Below are positions 54,774-62,693 of a stretch of 64,000 bases of DNA, piece by piece (position 1 is the first letter of the stretch; each line of letters begins with the position of its first letter). The stretch comes from Planctomycetales bacterium (lineage in GTDB: Bacteria; Planctomycetota; Planctomycetia; Planctomycetales; Planctomycetaceae), in assembly GCA_026400835.1 (NCBI GenBank), contig JAPLOA010000056.1:124001-188000 (forward strand). The letters run 5' to 3'. The translations under genes and the position numbers were made by a program. The notes below the pieces were generated by a model, which worked only from the letters and a program-made list of their open reading frames with translations, did no database searches and was not told where the DNA came from.

Positions 54774-55187
54774 TCAGGAATGCGTCAGGGGAATCCTCTT
54801 GAGCCGCCCCGTTGTCGGACAGACGTACAGTTTTCGTCGCCATCCGGCCTGAAGAAGTTGGCCCTGCATGAGGCCGCTGCCATGATAAAGTTGACCGTTT
54901 TCCTCGACGGCTCGAAACTCAACAAGTTCCGTCAAATGCGGAAGTACCCTGCGAAAATCGGAGTCGAGTCCCAGCCGATCCGCCAACTCCGCCAGAATAT
55001 GGCTCCAGCGAGCACCAATTCTCGCGCCGAGGAATACAGCAATCGGACCAAACATCCTTCGGGGACGACACGCCATAGGGGCTGACAGTTTTTCATCGGC
55101 GACGACAAGTCGTCCATGCCCACCAAGTCGGCGTGTGCTGACTGTTGCTGTATTTTCGAATAAGTTGGAATGAGGTGCGGGAAGCAT
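54774..55187 (-). CDS. Conserved hypothetical protein
   Basis: Function unknown. The 137-codon frame contains GARIGARWSHILAELADRLG, LPHLTELVEFRAV and, near the end, WRRKLYVCPTTGRLKRIPLT. This order (a W-x-x-[IV]-x-[AS]-E-[IL] helix, a domain near V-x-x-[FL]-V, and a final Y-V-[DC]-P-x-T-G-x-L-x-R) is shared by a family of short hypothetical proteins in planctomycetes and other bacteria. The N-terminal 40 residues are less convincing, and the true start may be an internal ATG at about 55076 (MACRPRRMFG). Confidence 0.5.
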   Translation of the reverse strand: MLPAPHSNLFENTATVSTRRLGGHGRLVVADEKLSAPMACRPRRMFGPIAVFLGARIGARWSHILAELADRLGLDSDFRRVLPHLTELVEFRAVEENGQLYHGSGLMQGQLLQAGWRRKLYVCPTTGRLKRIPLTHS

Positions 55188-55543
55188 CCTTGTTGTCTTT
55201 GCGTCAGAGGAACCAAAACCGTTAATCTGCTGCTATGACACTTCCGCGGCATGGAAGGTTCAGAAAGCTCTCGTGCCGCAATTGTTAACACAATCAAGCC
55301 GTCCGGCGGTTTGATCCCGACAGTCAAGCAGGCGATTTCGTTTCACGGCGATTCCATCAGCACTGTCTTCCCATTTCAGGTCTTTATTCTCGCGGAGCTC
55401 GTCTCATTCGCAGCGCGATTCCTGATGTCTTTCGAAATGCTCAGCCAGTCACAGACGGTGCCGCGACCGCGCGCACCGAAATTGAGCGGCCCGATTTTCG
55501 ATCTCCGTTATCTTACGGTCCGCTGGCACTCAGCAGTCGCTAT

Positions 55544-56551
55544 TTGCTCTCGCCGCTTGCTGGGTTCACGACTCTACCGTTTCGCCGCATCGTGCGTCGT
55601 ATCGGAGGCATCGGCCTTGCCACGACGGATCTTGTCAACGCTCGCGCGCTGGTCAGTCGTAACGAACGAACGATGCAAATGGTCGAAACGCATCCGGAAG
55701 ATCGCCCGTTCGCAGTCCAGATTTTTGGCAGCGAACCACAGGTCATGGCGGAGGCCGCTCAGCTACTGGTCGAGTTGGGCGTGGATACGATCGATATCAA
55801 CATGGGTTGCCCCGTTAATCGCATCGCCGGGGCTGGAGCTGGCGCCGGGATGATGTGCAACACGGAGGGCACAATGAAACTGGTACAGACGGTGGTCGAA
55901 GCCGTCAAAATCCCGGTTAGTGTCAAGATGCGACTTGGCTGGGACTCAACCAGCCTGACAGCCCCGCTGTTTGCACGAGAGTTTGAACAGGTCGGAGTGG
56001 CCGCTGTGGCCATCCACGGGAGAACTCGAGAACAAGGCTTTAGCGGCACCGTTTCCCTGCCCGGCATTCGAGCTGTGGTGGAGGCGGTTCAGAAGATCCC
56101 AATCATCGGCAACGGGGATGTTCGCAATGTCGCAGACGCCGCTCACATGCTTCGCGAAACCGGGTGTCACGGCGTATCGATCGGCCGCGCGGCTTTGGCA
56201 AATCCTTGGATCTTCCGGCAACTCAGCGAATGGGAGCAGACCGGCAGCTATTCACCAGCCGGAACATTCGACGAGCGACTCACTTTGATGCTGCAGCAAT
56301 TCGCCTGCCTCGAAGAACGCCACGGCAGTGAACGAGCCATCGTACTGTTCCGCAAGATGGCGCATTGGTATCTGAAGGGGATGAGAATTCTGAAACGCCT
56401 GCGAGGAGACTTCCAGCAGGTTCGAACTCGGGCAGAAATGGACGCAGCGATCGCGGTCATTCGACAAGCCGGTCCACTCGACGGCAACCGGACGGGAGTA
56501 CTCACAGACGTCGAAATTCCAGTGCCCAATGGCCCGGTGGACAAATGGTGA
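55544..56551 (+). CDS. dusB: tRNA-dihydrouridine synthase (DusB-like)
   Basis: This flavoenzyme reduces specific uridines in the tRNA D-loop to dihydrouridine. Motifs are LLSPLAGFTTLPFRRIVRRI, the catalytic Cys in INMGCPVNRIAGAG, KMRLGWD, VAIHGRTREQGFSGT (FMN and tRNA contact) and PIIGNGDVRNVADA. The called start at 55544 is a TTG inside the first conserved strand. In-frame codons before it (LSYGPLALSSRY, from about 55508) continue the family pattern, and the frame is open back to 55289. The real start is therefore probably upstream, but no ATG, GTG or TTG occurs there, so it may use a rare start or carry a frameshift. The symbol dusB is a family-level choice. Confidence 0.88.
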   Translation: MLSPLAGFTTLPFRRIVRRIGGIGLATTDLVNARALVSRNERTMQMVETHPEDRPFAVQIFGSEPQVMAEAAQLLVELGVDTIDINMGCPVNRIAGAGAGAGMMCNTEGTMKLVQTVVEAVKIPVSVKMRLGWDSTSLTAPLFAREFEQVGVAAVAIHGRTREQGFSGTVSLPGIRAVVEAVQKIPIIGNGDVRNVADAAHMLRETGCHGVSIGRAALANPWIFRQLSEWEQTGSYSPAGTFDERLTLMLQQFACLEERHGSERAIVLFRKMAHWYLKGMRILKRLRGDFQQVRTRAEMDAAIAVIRQAGPLDGNRTGVLTDVEIPVPNGPVDKW

Positions 56552-56587
56552 AGTTGAAAAAAGTGGAGCAGAACTGAAGTAGACGAA

Positions 56588-56625
56588 CCGGGCCAGAGAA
56601 ATCCGGGCCAGAGAAATCCGGGCCA
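56588..56625. repeat. 15-bp tandem repeat, 2.5 copies
   Basis: CCGGGCCAGAGAAAT occurs twice in perfect tandem, followed by CCGGGCCA, between dus and the receiver-domain remnant. Confidence 0.85.
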
Positions 56626-56690
56626 TCCAAACTTGATTGCTGGCCACCTTATTATTTTCCCCGTTCAATCCTTTCAGAAACCCCAGGAAG

Positions 56691-56873
56691 CATGTTGTCC
56701 TGGTGGCATTGACGAGCTTTGGACAGGATTCAGACCGACAGAAATCCATTGCAGCGGGTTTCACTCACCATCTCGTGAAGCCGGCTCGCTTTGAAGAACT
56801 TCAAAAGATTCTCGCATTGGTTACCGCGCACGTCGTGCCGTTCCGGGACAATGGATCAGGGCTGAGTTTGTGA
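56691..56873 (+). pseudogene. C-terminal remnant of a response-regulator receiver domain
   Basis: The translation HVVLVALTSFGQDSDRQKSI, AAGFTHHLVKPARFEELQKI is the last half of a receiver domain: the Thr of ALT, the helix with QDSDRQKS, and the Lys of VKPA. The phospho-acceptor Asp half is absent and no start or ribosome site is near. It looks like the 3' end of a hybrid kinase or regulator gene of which the rest was lost. The surrounding 56552-57188 has no other gene. Confidence 0.72.
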
Positions 56874-57188
56874 TTAAAGACGATCAACTGGAACGCGATC
56901 GCGCCCAGTGAAGAACGACTGGAGCAGGATGGGCATCCACCAAAACGCCTGCGACTCCGGGGTCACTGAACTCCCTCGGCAATCCTCCGAGTCCTTGACT
57001 TGCACAACATCCAATTCCTCTTAGAACCGAAAACGACGCCCCGATCCTCGATTCCCCCTAAAAATAATGGTGAAGCTCTCCAACCCTGCGACTTTTGAAA
57101 TTGCCCGAAGCTTCCGTTACAGTTCCGGTCCGCAATTGCGGCAACAGAGGTTTTTGTAATCACTCCCTATCCGGAGCGTTCTGGTTCA

Positions 57189-58610
57189 ATGGCTGATCAA
57201 CACGCACAATTAGTGGTTCTCGGTGGTGGTCCTGGCGGATATCCGGCGGCGTTTGCTGCTGCGGACCACGGCATGAAAGTCGTGCTGATCGACGAAGGTG
57301 TGAAACCGGGCGGTGTCTGCCTGAACCGCGGCTGTATCCCTTCCAAGGCTCTGCTGCACGTTGCCAAACTGATCAACGAAGCGGCTGAATCGGAAGATTG
57401 CGGCGTCACATTCTCCGCGCCAGTGATTAATCTCGACAAGTTGCGATCATTCAAAAACTCGGTCGTGAATAATCTTTCCGGCGGTATTGAGAGTCTTTGC
57501 AAAGCGCGGGGCGTTGAACTGATTAAAGCTCGCGGAACGTTGGTCAGCAGCGATGCTCTCGAAATCAAAACTCCCGACGGGACAACTCGCACAATCAGTT
57601 TTGACCATTGCATTGTGGCCACTGGATCACAGCCTGCGATGCCGCCCATGTTTGCACTCGGCGACGACCGCATCATGGACTCCACCGGTGCACTGGAATT
57701 GAAAGATATTCCCAGGCGTCTGCTGGTTATTGGCGGCGGCTACATCGGTCTCGAAATGGGTTCGGTCTATGCCGCTCTGGGTTCGGCTGTGACTGTTGTG
57801 GAGATGACTGCCGGTTTGCTGCCGGGAGCTGACCGCGATCTTGTGGTGCCTCTGCAGAAGCGACTGGCTCACCAGTTCGCCGCGATTCATCTCAATACCA
57901 AAGTCGCCAAACTGGAGCCAACTCCGGAAGGCATCGTTGCCAGCCTCGAAGGCGAAGGCGTGGAGCCGCGACAGGTGTTTGATCGAGTTCTCGTGTCAGT
58001 CGGACGTCGTCCGAATGGTCGAGGTCTGGGGCTGGAGCACACGAAGGCGATCGTGGACGAAAAGGGCTTTATCAGGATCGACAAGAACCAGCGAACAGCC
58101 GATCCAAAGCTGATGGCAATCGGTGACGTCGCTGGCGAACCGATGCTGGCTCACAAGGCGACTCGAGAAGCCAAAATTGCCGTCGAAACATTGCTCGGCG
58201 AACCTGTCGAATTCGACAATATCGCGATTCCAGCCGTCGTCTTCACCGATCCTGAACTGGCGTGGGCCGGGATTACGGAAGCCGAAGCGATCGCTCAGGG
58301 ACGCGAAGTTTCCGTCCATCGCTTCCCATGGGCAGCGTCAGGACGAGCCCAGTCGATCGCGCGGACAGAAGGCATCACGAAGATCATTGTGGAGCCTGTC
58401 AAGCAGCGAGTGCTCGGTGTTGGCATTGTCGGCCCGGGTGCGGGCGAAATGATTGCCGAAGCTGTCATCGCGATCGAAATGGGAGCGACGGCTCGCGATC
58501 TGGCCGATTCCATTCATGCTCATCCAACGCTCTCGGAAACTCTGATGGAAGCTGCTGAAGCCGTCTTTGGCCAGCCGACGCATCAGTTTCGTCCGGCAAA
58601 GAAGAAGTAA
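57189..58610 (+). CDS. lpdA: Dihydrolipoyl dehydrogenase
   Basis: This 473-residue FAD enzyme (E3) reoxidises dihydrolipoamide of 2-oxoacid dehydrogenase complexes, producing NADH. Seen are the FAD dinucleotide fold [20 protein letters not shown], the redox disulfide [17 protein letters not shown] (Cys44/Cys49), the NAD fold [40 protein letters not shown] and the C-terminal His-Glu pair in [19 protein letters not shown]. No E1 or E2 gene is adjacent, so the complex it serves is encoded elsewhere. Length is normal. Confidence 0.95.
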   Translation: MADQHAQLVVLGGGPGGYPAAFAAADHGMKVVLIDEGVKPGGVCLNRGCIPSKALLHVAKLINEAAESEDCGVTFSAPVINLDKLRSFKNSVVNNLSGGIESLCKARGVELIKARGTLVSSDALEIKTPDGTTRTISFDHCIVATGSQPAMPPMFALGDDRIMDSTGALELKDIPRRLLVIGGGYIGLEMGSVYAALGSAVTVVEMTAGLLPGADRDLVVPLQKRLAHQFAAIHLNTKVAKLEPTPEGIVASLEGEGVEPRQVFDRVLVSVGRRPNGRGLGLEHTKAIVDEKGFIRIDKNQRTADPKLMAIGDVAGEPMLAHKATREAKIAVETLLGEPVEFDNIAIPAVVFTDPELAWAGITEAEAIAQGREVSVHRFPWAASGRAQSIARTEGITKIIVEPVKQRVLGVGIVGPGAGEMIAEAVIAIEMGATARDLADSIHAHPTLSETLMEAAEAVFGQPTHQFRPAKKK

Positions 58611-58695
58611 CGTTTAGTTTCTTCAAGTGCCACCTCGCCTGTCAGCCCCAACAAAACTGACATTGAGGCACACTATCATCGCGGTTGAATTTTTC

Positions 58696-58759
58696 GTTTA
58701 ACGGCAAGCCACAGGCGTCGTCACCCCTTTTCGCCTACGCCTTCGGCTCGCCGTTAAAC
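58696..58759. repeat. 64-bp inverted-repeat element with CGTTTAACGGC arms
   Basis: GTTTAACGGCAAGCC (58696-58710) is the inverse of GGCTCGCCGTTAAAC (58745-58759) with two mismatches. The inside is GC-rich with further GCCTACGCC/GGCGTC pairing. It shares its arm with the palindrome at 5509-5530. It lies just upstream of the helicase gene and is read through in frame by a spurious upstream TTG start. Confidence 0.85.
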
Positions 58760-58861
58760 AAGAATGCCCAATACGCGCCTAAATTGAAAACCGCTGGCCG
58801 AGGCAATACGTATGAATCGGCGAACGCCTCACGCTCAGTGAGCTCAGAAATATCCCACTTC

Positions 58862-60769
58862 ATGACCGTGAGAAAAACTGCGTTAAGGGCTGATCAGCAC
58901 TTTTCCAAACTGCATCGCTGGCTCGAAATGGAGGGCGAGGCGGAACGGCAGCGACTAGCTCAACGCCGAAAGATTCAGTCATCCGAAGCCGCCGAACGCA
59001 CCGGGGAAACTCTGCTGGATCTCGTCATCCGCAATCATACGACCGGGCTTGGCGGGCGATATCTGATCACTCTGTCAAAACGTCGCTCGCCCGATCGATT
59101 GCCGTGGCACCGCTTTAAGGTCGGCAGTCCGATTTTGCTGTCCGACGACACAGATGAAGACAGTGAATCTCTGCAGGGCGTCGTCAGCGCGCGACGCAAT
59201 GATACGCTGGAGATAGCGGTCGATGACTGGCCGTCCGGTGATCGTTTTCGACTGGATTTGTCGCCCGATGAAATTTCACGCAAGCGGCAGTCATCAGCGC
59301 TACAGGTCGGAGCGAATGCGTCCGGTCGACTAGGGCAACTGCGTGATATTCTGCTGGGAGAACGGGAGCCGACATTCCAGAAGAACGTGAAGATTCCCGG
59401 CCCGATTTCTCAACGTCTGAACGCGTCACAGCATCAAGCCATTGAGCATGTGCTGGCTGCGAATGATCTGGCGATTATTCACGGGCCACCCGGAACCGGG
59501 AAAACGACAACCGTGGTGGAAGCGATTCGCCTGATGGTGGCTCGCGGTGAACGAGTTCTCGCGTGTGCTCCCAGCAATACAGCGGTCGACAACCTGCTGG
59601 AGCGACTGCTGGCCATTGGTGAACCCGCGATTCGGCTCGGTCATCCCGCGCGAGTTTCCGAAGATCTGCGGCAGCACTCACTCGATGTTCTGGCCGGTCG
59701 CCATGAGTCCATGATGATCGTACATCAGATGATGCGGGAAGCGGAACAGATTGAACGAAAGGCCGCCAGGTATACTCGCGGTCGTCCGCCCGCTGGATTC
59801 AAGGGCCAGCAGCGTCAGGATGCTCGTGAGCTGAAGCGTCACGCGAGAATCCTTGAACAGCAGGTGGTCACTGAACTCCTGCGGGATGCCCGCGTGATTT
59901 GTGCCACGACAACTTTTGATGACTCCATTCTGGAAGACCTGAAGTTTGATGTGCTGGTCATCGATGAAGCGTGTCAAAGCGTGGAACCAGGCTGCTGGGT
60001 TCCTCTGAAGAAGGCTCACAAACTGATTCTGGCGGGCGATCATCTGCAGTTGCCGCCGACGATTCTTTCGGATGAAGCTCGCAAGGAAGGTTTTGCAGTC
60101 AGCCTTATGGAGCGACTGGTGAATCATTACGGTGATATGACGACGCGACAACTCACGGTGCAGTATCGCATGCACGAATCGATCATGGCGTTTTCATCCG
60201 AGACGTTCTATGGCAACACGCTGATCGCCGATGAATCCGTACGGCAACATGTGCTGTCGGATCTGCCCGGATTTCACAGCGATCGCATAAGTGACGAGCC
60301 AGTAACGTTTATCGACACCGCCGGCACTGGCTGGGCAGAAGAGATTGAACCGGACGGCATGAGTAAACGCAATCCTCAGGAAGGCAAGCTCGTCATGAAG
60401 CAGGTGAATGCACTCTGCGAAGCTGGCCTGCGTCCCAGGGACATTGCGGTGATTGCTCCGTATGCGGCACAAGTTCGTTGGCTGCGAGAGCATGCCATCT
60501 ACGATCACCTGGAGATTGACACCGTCGACGGATTTCAGGGACGGGAAAAAGAAGCCGTCGTGATGTCAATGGTGCGATCCAATGAAATTGGCGAAGTCGG
60601 CTTCCTGTCAGACGCCCGCAGAATGAACGTCGCCCTAACGCGTGCAAAGCGCAAGCTGATCCTCGTGGGCGACAGTGCAACATTGGGCGCAAACGATTTC
60701 TTCAAGACGCTGCTCGGCTGGATCGAACAAAACGGCAGCTATCGCACGGCGTGGGAGTTCACGGACTAA
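58862..60769 (+). CDS. UPF1/IGHMBP2-like SF1 DNA/RNA helicase
   Basis: This 635-residue ATP-dependent helicase has motif I AIIHGPPGTGKTTTVVEAIR, Ia VLACAPSNTAVDNLLERLL, II FDVLVIDEACQSVEPGC (DEAC, Upf1-like), III LILAGDHLQLPPTI, IV-V LTVQYRMHESIMAFSS and VDGFQGREKEAVVMSMVR, VI ARRMNVALTRAKRKLILVGD. The N-terminal OB-like region (LLDLVIRNHTTGLGGRYLIT) is present. The start at 58862 is chosen because the upstream 59 in-frame codons from a TTG at 58685 are made of a dispersed repeat. The substrate and role are unknown. Confidence 0.92.
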   Translation: MTVRKTALRADQHFSKLHRWLEMEGEAERQRLAQRRKIQSSEAAERTGETLLDLVIRNHTTGLGGRYLITLSKRRSPDRLPWHRFKVGSPILLSDDTDEDSESLQGVVSARRNDTLEIAVDDWPSGDRFRLDLSPDEISRKRQSSALQVGANASGRLGQLRDILLGEREPTFQKNVKIPGPISQRLNASQHQAIEHVLAANDLAIIHGPPGTGKTTTVVEAIRLMVARGERVLACAPSNTAVDNLLERLLAIGEPAIRLGHPARVSEDLRQHSLDVLAGRHESMMIVHQMMREAEQIERKAARYTRGRPPAGFKGQQRQDARELKRHARILEQQVVTELLRDARVICATTTFDDSILEDLKFDVLVIDEACQSVEPGCWVPLKKAHKLILAGDHLQLPPTILSDEARKEGFAVSLMERLVNHYGDMTTRQLTVQYRMHESIMAFSSETFYGNTLIADESVRQHVLSDLPGFHSDRISDEPVTFIDTAGTGWAEEIEPDGMSKRNPQEGKLVMKQVNALCEAGLRPRDIAVIAPYAAQVRWLREHAIYDHLEIDTVDGFQGREKEAVVMSMVRSNEIGEVGFLSDARRMNVALTRAKRKLILVGDSATLGANDFFKTLLGWIEQNGSYRTAWEFTD

Positions 60770-60863
60770 TTGATAAACTCCGTGTTGACGAGAACAAACT
60801 GTTTTCGACATTCAAGGAAGTTCAGCCACCACTCGTTCGTGTCCTGCTCCTTCCACTTAGCGA

Positions 60864-61092
60864 GACAGCGCCATGTTCGATGTTCGGGTTGCCTTTCCGG
60901 AAAGTTGCGGAGACGTCCAAACATCCAGTCTTTTCGGCAATGAGCACCTTTTGTGACCTCTGCGATTCATCTGTGTACTCTGTATTATCTGTGGTAAAAA
61001 TGCTCTTGTATTTTTGACCACAGATTTCACAGATAGAATCGCACGCTGAGCGTCATCGGAAAGCTGAATATCCGCCCCAACATGGCGCTGTC
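60864..61092. repeat. 229-bp element with terminal inverted repeats (MITE-like)
   Basis: The left end reads GACAGCGCCATGTT; the right end is its perfect reverse complement AACATGGCGCTGTC (61079-61092). An inner pair ATCTGTGGTAAAAATG and TTTTTGACCACAGAT also pairs, so the element can fold into a long hairpin. It has no coding frame. The inner ATCTGTG phrases resemble those at 9885-9920. No clear target-site duplication was seen. The element ends three bases before the stop codon of the next gene. Confidence 0.75.
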
Positions 61093-61095
61093 CAG

Positions 61096-61608
61096 TTAGA
61101 ACCTGGTTCGAAACAATATCGACAAATATTGTGCCTGCGATCGCCGGACGAACTTGTCATGCCCTGCTAATTCCAACGTTTTCTTCGTAGAGGTCACAAG
61201 TTTGACTTCTTCGTAAACAGTCGATGTCTGAACGTCGATTCGATAAGTGCCGTTCTGCGAATTGGTCAGTACGATGATTACATCATCTCGCGTTCCCGAG
61301 GCTGTATGAACTCTCTGAGAGACCTCGCAGCTCAGCCTGACGTGAAAGGTCACATCTTTCGGGAACGACAGCGGGACGGTCGTGATTCCGGAGAAACTTC
61401 CGCCGATCAGGCCTGGCAATGTTTCCAGTTGAAGTGTTGAGCGATTGCGAAGGCGATTGATCCAGCAAAGTCGCATGAAGAAGAGCAGGAACAACGCAGG
61501 AACCGCAAGAAACGCGTGGATCATTCCCGGGTTCTTCAGCGACGCCAGATAGATCCCCGGAGGAAGGACAATCAACACAAAGCAGGTCGTCGCAAACAGA
61601 CAGAACAC
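61096..61608 (-). CDS. Hypothetical membrane protein
   Basis: Function unknown. The 170-codon product has two N-terminal hydrophobic segments (FATTCFVLIVLPPGIYLASL and FLAVPALFLLFFMRLCW), then a soluble beta-rich domain (FPKDVTFHVRLSCEVSQRVH, DDVIIVLTNSQNGTYRIDVQ). It ends abruptly three bases past a terminal-inverted-repeat element, so the original C-terminus may have been changed by the insertion. Confidence 0.5.
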   Translation of the reverse strand: MFCLFATTCFVLIVLPPGIYLASLKNPGMIHAFLAVPALFLLFFMRLCWINRLRNRSTLQLETLPGLIGGSFSGITTVPLSFPKDVTFHVRLSCEVSQRVHTASGTRDDVIIVLTNSQNGTYRIDVQTSTVYEEVKLVTSTKKTLELAGHDKFVRRSQAQYLSILFRTRF

Positions 61609-61639
61609 GATCGCAGCATCGTTGAGTCGAACCGAATCC

Positions 61640-62680
61640 TCAGCAGAACCGATCGATCACTGTCACTCCGGTGCCGGGGAACTGATTCATCCGCGGCAAC
61701 AATTCGGCGGCTTCTGACAGAGTGACGAGTTCACTGATTAACAGGCGAGGATTAATCGTACCGGCGGCGATCATCGACAACATCCGAGGATACTCAAAGG
61801 CCTGCATGCCGTGACTGCCGAGGATTTCCAGTTCATTCCCGATGACTGCGCCCATCGGAACCGGCGGATCCGCCTCTGCTCCTAACATCAGTCCGACCTG
61901 CACATGACGCCCCCGCTTGCGTAACGACTTGACCGAGTTCCAGCAGGTCTGACGACTGCCAAGTGCGTCCATCGAAACCTGAGTTCCTCCGCCGCTGAGT
62001 TCTTTCACGGCCGCAATCACGTCAGTCGTCGTGACGTCAATGGTGGCGGCTGCTCCGCATCGGCGAGCCATCTCGAGGCGATCCGCTTTGATATCAATTG
62101 CAATAACTCGCGCGCCGATGGCGGAGGCAATCATGATGGCCGAAAGCCCAACGCCACCGCAGCCGTGAATCGCGACCCAGTCACCGGGTTGAGTTCTCCC
62201 CTGAAACACGATGCCGCGAAACGATGTCGCAAATCGACAGCCCAGACTGGCGGCTGTGGCGAAGTCAACGGTCTCCGGCAGTGCAACCAGATTCACATCC
62301 GCGTGACGAATTTCGACATACTCTGCGAAGGCTCCCCATTGAGTAAAACCGGGCTGAGTATACGAGTCGCAGATATGATGATTTCCGGTCACACATTGAG
62401 TACAGGAACCGCAGCCGCAACAGAACGGTACGGTCACACGCTGGCCGACTTTCCAGCGTTGCACATTGCTGCCTACAGCCGCGATCTCACCGGCCAGTTC
62501 ATGTCCCGGCACATGAGGCAGATGCACATCGGAGTCATGGCCCATCCAGCCGTGCCAGTCGCTGCGACACAGCCCACAGGCCTTCACGGTGATCACTGCA
62601 GAGTCCGGTTTGGGATCCGGCGAGGGGACTTCTCGAATGCTGAGCGGCTTCTGAAACTGTTCGAAAATGGCCGCCTTCAT
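61640..62680 (-). CDS. Zinc-dependent medium-chain alcohol dehydrogenase
   Basis: This 346-residue NAD(P)-linked oxidoreductase is of the MDR family. Catalytic zinc ligands are Cys38 (GLCRSDWHGWMGH) and His60-Glu61 (PGHELAGEI). Structural zinc ligands Cys90, 93, 96 and 104 lie in GCGSCTQCVTGNHHIC. The Rossmann fold reads VAIHGCGGVGLSAIMIAS, then GARVIAIDIKADRLEMARR. The stop lies just after the hypothetical gene; the start is 13 bp downstream of the CapD-type gene on the same strand, so they may be co-transcribed. The substrate is not determined. Confidence 0.92.
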   Translation of the reverse strand: MKAAIFEQFQKPLSIREVPSPDPKPDSAVITVKACGLCRSDWHGWMGHDSDVHLPHVPGHELAGEIAAVGSNVQRWKVGQRVTVPFCCGCGSCTQCVTGNHHICDSYTQPGFTQWGAFAEYVEIRHADVNLVALPETVDFATAASLGCRFATSFRGIVFQGRTQPGDWVAIHGCGGVGLSAIMIASAIGARVIAIDIKADRLEMARRCGAAATIDVTTTDVIAAVKELSGGGTQVSMDALGSRQTCWNSVKSLRKRGRHVQVGLMLGAEADPPVPMGAVIGNELEILGSHGMQAFEYPRMLSMIAAGTINPRLLISELVTLSEAAELLPRMNQFPGTGVTVIDRFC

Positions 62681-62693
62681 AGTGCTATTCCTG

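Noticed and set aside
58685-58861. Upstream TTG start for the helicase.
   Set aside because: The extra 59 codons lie within the CGTTTAACGGC inverted-repeat element and share nothing with helicase N-termini; the ATG at 58862 is at the expected place.
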